Shown here piece after piece: positions 59,611 to 64,000 of a stretch of 64,000 nt of DNA (position 1 is the stretch's first letter; the number at the start of each line of letters is the position of its first letter). The stretch lies in assembly GCA_023213395.1 (NCBI GenBank), contig CM041465.1:218867741-218931740 (forward strand). Direction: 5' to 3'. A program made the position numbers and the translations under genes. Under the pieces are notes generated by a model. It saw only the letters and a list, made by a program, of their open reading frames with translations, made no database searches and was not told the origin of the DNA. The DNA is from Cycas panzhihuaensis (Eukaryota; Cycadophyta).

Positions 59611-61185
59611 GACTCGAGACACATCGACATAGGTTTGTTCAGGTATACTTTCTTACCTTTTCTTGCCCATGCTTGATTGAGGTTATTTAGAGTAGGTTGC
59701 TTGACATATGCCTGCCTGCACGCATTACTTTTCTACTTGCTCATAATGCATGTGCTTACGGCACACCATCAGCCTATGACGACTCACAGCGGGGGCATTC
59801 CTCAGCGAATGCTACACCCTATATGGTGCACAGCCACCCACGTTGTCTCCACGGTCTCCCGGGATGTTCCAATCAGTCCTATTTGCTCCCGTTACAACAT
59901 GTTGCTTACATTGCAGTCCTTCCTAAGCCTGATTTAATCCTTAGTTAGGACTCTTTTTATTATTTTGGGTACCTGCCCATTACAGGCATTCCCCAACCGC
60001 ACTCTTTTATGTTTAGCCTTGGTTTTTACTTCAAAACCTGATGTGTCTTCTCCTTTTTCTCCTTTTTCTCTTTTTTTTGTTACCAGTCTGATACCACTGT
60101 AAACTTAGCGGCATTACGCCTTTGCCGTGATACCGCAGAAGTTTACTGCAGCATTTAATCGCTTGAAATTAAAAAAAAAAAGAGAAACACGCGACAATTT
60201 CCATTTTTTTTGCGGAACTGCCGCATGGCATTGATTGATTCGAGTTGCCCTGACATCCTCAATGTTCACCTGTTGTGAACAGGGGGATAAAGGGGATTTT
60301 GCTCCCAAATTTTTAGATCTTTTTGCCATTTTTCAAATCTTTTAGAAAAATTTCTGACTTTTTAACAAGAAAACACACAGAGAAAGACAATCCACATGCA
60401 CAACAACTGGACAAAGGAGAAAAGGATTGCTACCAGCTGGACTTGCAGGGCCATTGCTGCCCCCTACAGCTCTCCACAGCAAGCCTCATCCCTCTTTGTA
60501 GGTGCTCAAGGTTCTAAAGGACATTTTCACCTAAAAGCTTCCCCAAAGAGCCTACTTCCAAGGCTCCAAGTTTGCAAGGAGTTTTTCTCATTTCCACTCT
60601 TGTAAGAACCCGTCATGATCAGTCCTCATACGTTGGTTATTGATGTTGTTTCCTAGCAGAAAAGTTCATGCTTGATCTTCTTCCTACAAGGCACTTCTTA
60701 TTTCTACTTGCAATTCATTTTGTTCCTATTTCTTTTGTCTGTTAATGAATGAGATCCTAGTTAACTAGTTTTCCTCATAGTGTTGCACTAGATTAGTAAT
60801 ACCCTCCTGTTGTTTCTTTGAGGCCTCTCTATTTTCCTTAAACCATCTCTTTTACCCCTTCCTTGGTTAGCTGGTGCAAAGGAGTAACATACGAGGATTT
60901 GAGGGAGGTAGGTGGGGTTCCATCCCCCATTGTTGTCCTTCTCCCCAAGGGTTCCGTCCCTTGTCCTCTTTCCCTTTGCCATCAATGCTTTCTTAGGGAA
61001 TGGGCCAAGGGAGTTTAGGGAATTTAGTTGGGGTGTTCAAGTTAGCATAGGCAACCTGTCACTACGTCATCGCCATAAGTCTCACTTGTTGGTGTTGGGC
61101 CCTACCTAAGCCTCCGTTTTTTTTGTTATTCTTTTCCTTGTTATGGTTTGTTGCCTCACTACTTAGTTGCCAGTTAGTTTCTCCT
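59590..61185 (+). repeat. Element I 5' LTR (approximate), C family
   Basis: Resembles 26220-27629 in the same order of blocks (see that entry) but is much richer in CpG and less decayed. A Pro/Ser-rich open frame at 59677-59937 has no domain I know. LTR limits are inferred from C's primer-site position; no 3' partner is in the window. Confidence 0.45.
60099..60148. other. Imperfect palindrome in element I LTR
   Basis: GTAAACTTAGCGGCATTACG is followed, after a CCTTTG loop, by a near-complement ending CCGCAGAAGTTTAC; arms about 20 bp with one gap and few mismatches. The decayed counterpart in element C is at about 26715-26770. Confidence 0.6.
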
Positions 61186-61741
61186 TCCCGAGTTCCGTGG
61201 AGATCTCTCGTAGGTGAGTTAGCCATCCCGAGGCTATACTCCTTTCCCTTTCAAGTGTCTTTATGGTGTATGGTGGTGAGAGTATTTCTCGCATGTTACT
61301 ATTTCATTTAGTTATATTTTGATACTTAGCATAGATCTTAGTCCCATTTGATTTTAGTATATATATATTTTGGTATATTTCATGGCCTCTCTTCCGAGAG
61401 GAAGGTGTTCTTCTCACTGCTTACTGGATCAAGACGGTGAAGCGACACGAGGAACGAACCCATTGCAGGTTAGTTCCCTGCGTAGTGCATTTCTTTTTTG
61501 GTTTCAAACTTTTCGTTTCTTTCCGTTTATTTGCTTTTGCATGCTTAAGGGGAGGTAAGTAAACCCCTCTTCTATCGCTTCTGGCAACTACCGCCGATTG
61601 GCATCGCATGCACGACGAACGGAGTAGAAAGGAGCGGGACTTAGAGAGACAAGCTGCACTCCATTCAGACGCCGGATCCAGGTATTCCCCTTGTTTCCTG
61701 CGTATCCCCTTTTACATTGCTACCTTTCATGCATTTGCTTG
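61186..61741 (+). other. Element I primer-site candidate and leader start
   Basis: 61186-61203 (CCCGAGTTCCGTGGAGAT) aligns with C's primer site but is only a loose match to the tRNA-Arg type. 61420-61500 resembles C's leader at 27870-27960. Cut at about 61741 by copia J. Confidence 0.4.
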
Positions 61742-62102
61742 TGTAGTTAGGAAATTATAAAAGACTATAAGAGAAAAAAGAAAAGTGCATTCATTTTTTA
61801 CATTATTTCTGAAAAGGGTTAATGACATAAGGTCATTACGTTAGTTGATTATTTCGAAAAAGGGTCTTAAGTGAACTTTAAATTAGATCACTTAAGTGAA
61901 ATGCACTTTCATGTGCATTATGTGTAATTTCATTTCACCTAACTCAAATGCTCCCTCTCTCAATATAAAAGTAAAGCTCAATGGAGGAGATTCATTCTTA
62001 CCTCCCCATTTTGTGAGAGCTACTTTCTCTCAAGTCTCTCTTGCTCCCATGTTTGCCTTTGTGTTTAGTGCATGGAGATGAAGGATAGATCCACTCTTTT
62101 CA
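61742..62102 (+). repeat. Copia J 5' LTR (left edge tentative)
   Basis: Ends CTTTTCA just before the primer site. TATA-like AATATAAAAG at about 61960-61969. A perfect 9 bp inverted repeat, CTTAAGTGA (61866-61874) and TCACTTAAG (61888-61896), lies upstream of it. The left edge is taken at TGTAGTTAGG; no second copy is in the window. Confidence 0.5.
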
Positions 62103-62104
62103 TG

Positions 62105-62121
62105 TGGTATCAGAGCTTGCT
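62105..62121 (+). promoter_or_regulatory. Copia J primer-binding site (tRNA-iMet)
   Basis: TGGTATCAGAGCTTGCT; the first 12 bases are a perfect plant initiator-tRNA-Met site, two bases after the LTR end. Confidence 0.85.
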
Positions 62122-62589
62122 TCCTTCATATTCCCCACTTGCACTTGCAATGGAGCCATCACTTCCTTCTCCCCACAATCCATGTGGTGAAGGAGATTGT
62201 GAAAGTGAATTTAGAAATATTTTCAAGTTATTATGATAGCATATTTTGTATTGTTTGCTTTTCCTTTCTCTTTTACAGGTTTGGAAGCATAATACAAGGA
62301 GTTGTAAGGCCCAAGGATTCCAATCCTTTGCTAGCCATTCATGCTATCTCATTCTTCTTTTCCTTTTCCCTTTTTGTCCATTTAACATAGAAATGTCAAA
62401 AAAAATTTTCAAAGATTTAGAAGAATGATTGTAAGGGGAGTTTTTACCCATTTTTTTAAAAGAATTTTGAGCCATTTAAAATATTTATCATTGTATGCTC
62501 TCACCTTGCCCATATTAGGATCCTGGTGATCAAAAAATGATGGAAATTTCATATGGTATCATGTGTTAATGAGATATTAGCAAGCTGAA

Positions 62590-62960
62590 ATTTTTGTAGA
62601 AATATAATTTGATTACTGAACTTCACAGGTCTACAAAATCTTCTACTGAGATCCAATTGAAGTGATTTTAATTTTCAAAGATGGGGCACTGAGTCTACTT
62701 TCCAGTGTAAAAACTGGCACCTAATTTGGATGTCGTATGAGAAAGTTATTACTGTTTTAGTGAACAACAATTATTTTTAGTAAGAATTCTGGAAAAATAT
62801 AATTTCCTAACTTTGCAGGGCTGTCAAAAACTTTCTAGAACTCATTTAAACCTGATTCCACTTCCTGAAGATGAAGCTTTGAGTCTAGTTTGTAGCACAA
62901 AAATTGGCACTCCATTTCGACATCGTGGGAGAAAGTTATTGCAGATTTAGTGAAGAGTAC
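62590..62960 (+). repeat. Diverged tandem duplication, about 185 bp unit
   Basis: Unit 1 (about 62590-62770) and unit 2 (about 62775-62960) share the order AAATATAATTT, ACTTTGCAGG / ACTTCACAGG, GAAGATG...TGAGTCTA, AAAATTGGCAC and GAGAAAGTTATT, with many substitutions. Confidence 0.75.
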
Positions 62961-63851
62961 TTTTTTTGTATTAACAAAAAAAAAAAAGAAAAAAAGTGAA
63001 GAAAATTTCTTCCTTTTTATAAGGCTTAAAAGCCCATTGTAAAAGTGAGAAAAAAACACCTGGATCAGAGCAATATCCGGTGTCCTCACTCACTTATTAG
63101 CATTGCATTTTAGCACTCTAAAATCACTCAAAGCAAGCACTCCAAAGACACTTCAAGCAAGCACTCCAAAAGCACTCCAAGCAAGCATTATTTTCAGTTA
63201 AATGTACGTTTGATGCAATTCGACAATCTTTTCACTCTTCCTAAAAGGAACGCATCACGTACGTTATTTTCTGCCATCTTGTACCTGTTCACACACTCGC
63301 CAAGGTTGAGATACCTTAGTTGGCAGAATTCCGTGCCATAAAGGAGGTGTGGGTTTCAAGTTGGGACTGGACTAAACCGAAATATTGGTGAGGTTTGGTT
63401 AGCCATACCATCGTGCCTCAATCAGGGATCATCCTGATAACCAACTAGGAAAACTGAAACTTTAATGCAAGATTAAAATATACCCAATCTAATATTCATC
63501 ATAGCTATGGGTATGCATGTATCACTCTTTAGAGGAGGTATATAGCTGCTCATTGGTGAACTGGGTGAGGATTGGGAGTACCTGGGCTCCGTTGTGACTT
63601 GGATTTCATCACCAAGCATGATTGCGGGTATCACGGGTGAAGGCCAAATTAATTCTACTAGAAGCCTAGGCATCCCTTCAACAACCTTAACTACACGTTG
63701 GACACAAGTTAGAGGTTATTGGGTTGATTACGCATCCTACATTCGAGTTTCAAGTTGTGTAAACCCAATGATGTCAACTTCTACATTGGCCTACAATCTT
63801 GTATATTGATCACTTACTTATTTGTAAAAAGTGATCCATAGTGTAATCACA

Positions 63852-63979
63852 ATCATAGTGCTTCTCATATTCCTGCGTCAGTTAATATTTGCCACAAGTG
63901 TTAGTGGCCAATTTTATCATAGTACTTCTCATATTCTGCTGCGTCGGGTTAATATTTGTCACAAGTGTTGGTGACTTTT
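63852..63979 (+). repeat. Tandem dimer, 64 bp unit
   Basis: ATCATAGTGCTTCTCATATT starts at 63852 and ATCATAGTACTTCTCATATT at 63916. Both units go on through TTAATATTTG, CACAAGTGTT and GGTG/GTGG. About 85% identical. Confidence 0.85.
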
Positions 63980-64000
63980 CTCTAAGTTGCTCCTTCATCT

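Larger units (their letters stand above)
62122..64000 (+). other. Copia J leader, no gag within window
   Basis: No coding signal over 1.9 kb, consistent with the long leaders of copia D and F. It contains three short duplications, listed separately or here: 62590-62960, about 63130-63188 (units around AAGCAAGCACTCCAAA) and 63852-63979. Gag would lie right of the window. Confidence 0.5.

Noticed and set aside
59677-59948. Two overlapping 83-86 codon plus-strand frames near the CpG-rich island as a host gene
   Set aside because: They lie in the inferred LTR of element I and match no family; openness follows from higher GC.
60088-60098. CTGATACCACTGT as a minus-strand copia primer site and LTR edge
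   Set aside because: Fits TGGTATCAG on the minus strand, but no copia leader or gag follows and the surrounding sequence aligns with element C's LTR in plus orientation.

Overview
This is a stretch of nuclear plant DNA made almost entirely of old, broken LTR retrotransposons. I find no intact gene, no convincing host gene, and no rRNA, tRNA or CRISPR array. The mix points to a seed plant: Ty1/copia elements primed by initiator tRNA-Met, a Ty3/gypsy chromovirus with a chromodomain, and several Tat-lineage Ty3/gypsy elements, one with an antisense plant-mobile-domain-like ORF. Dense nesting, AT-richness and roughly 10% divergence between LTR pairs (my hand count) suggest a large genome that clears insertions slowly. 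I cannot name the species.

Layout. 1-3525: minus-strand copia (C1), gag to reverse transcriptase (RT), running off the left edge. 3526-11734: minus-strand Tat-like element A between two ~605 bp direct repeats. 11735-12545: plus-strand Tat RT fragment (E). 12560-12977 and 19473-22500: one minus-strand copia (F), split by chromovirus G (12978-19467, plus strand), which has two 374 bp LTRs, a primer site, a polypurine tract and a gag-pol frame broken almost only by stop codons. F's leader holds a ~750 bp TG/TA microsatellite. 22500-26220: F's LTR, then sequence I cannot assign. 26220-39000: Tat element C, plus strand, with gag, protease, RT, RNase H and integrase, then an antisense PMD-like ORF (38817-37085). 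40300-41493: LTR end and leader of a plus-strand copia (H). H is interrupted by Tat-like element B (41494 to about 59148, minus strand), and B's 5' LTR is interrupted by copia D (51227-58595, minus strand, 5 bp target duplication CATCT). H's leader resumes at about 59183. 59600-61741: less decayed 5' end of another C-family element (I). 61742-64000: LTR, primer site and leader of a plus-strand copia (J).

How the parts work together. Gag would form the particle, protease cut the polyprotein, RT and RNase H copy the RNA from a tRNA primer, and integrase insert the DNA. G and D keep all these parts in order but are riddled with stops. A and B look different: both keep gag and the protease-to-RT linker, then show short tandem arrays, an isolated RNase H domain and more arrays, with no RT or integrase. 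They look like copies of a non-autonomous Tat derivative. G's stops fall mainly where relatives have Gln or Arg, as expected if cytosines decayed to T.
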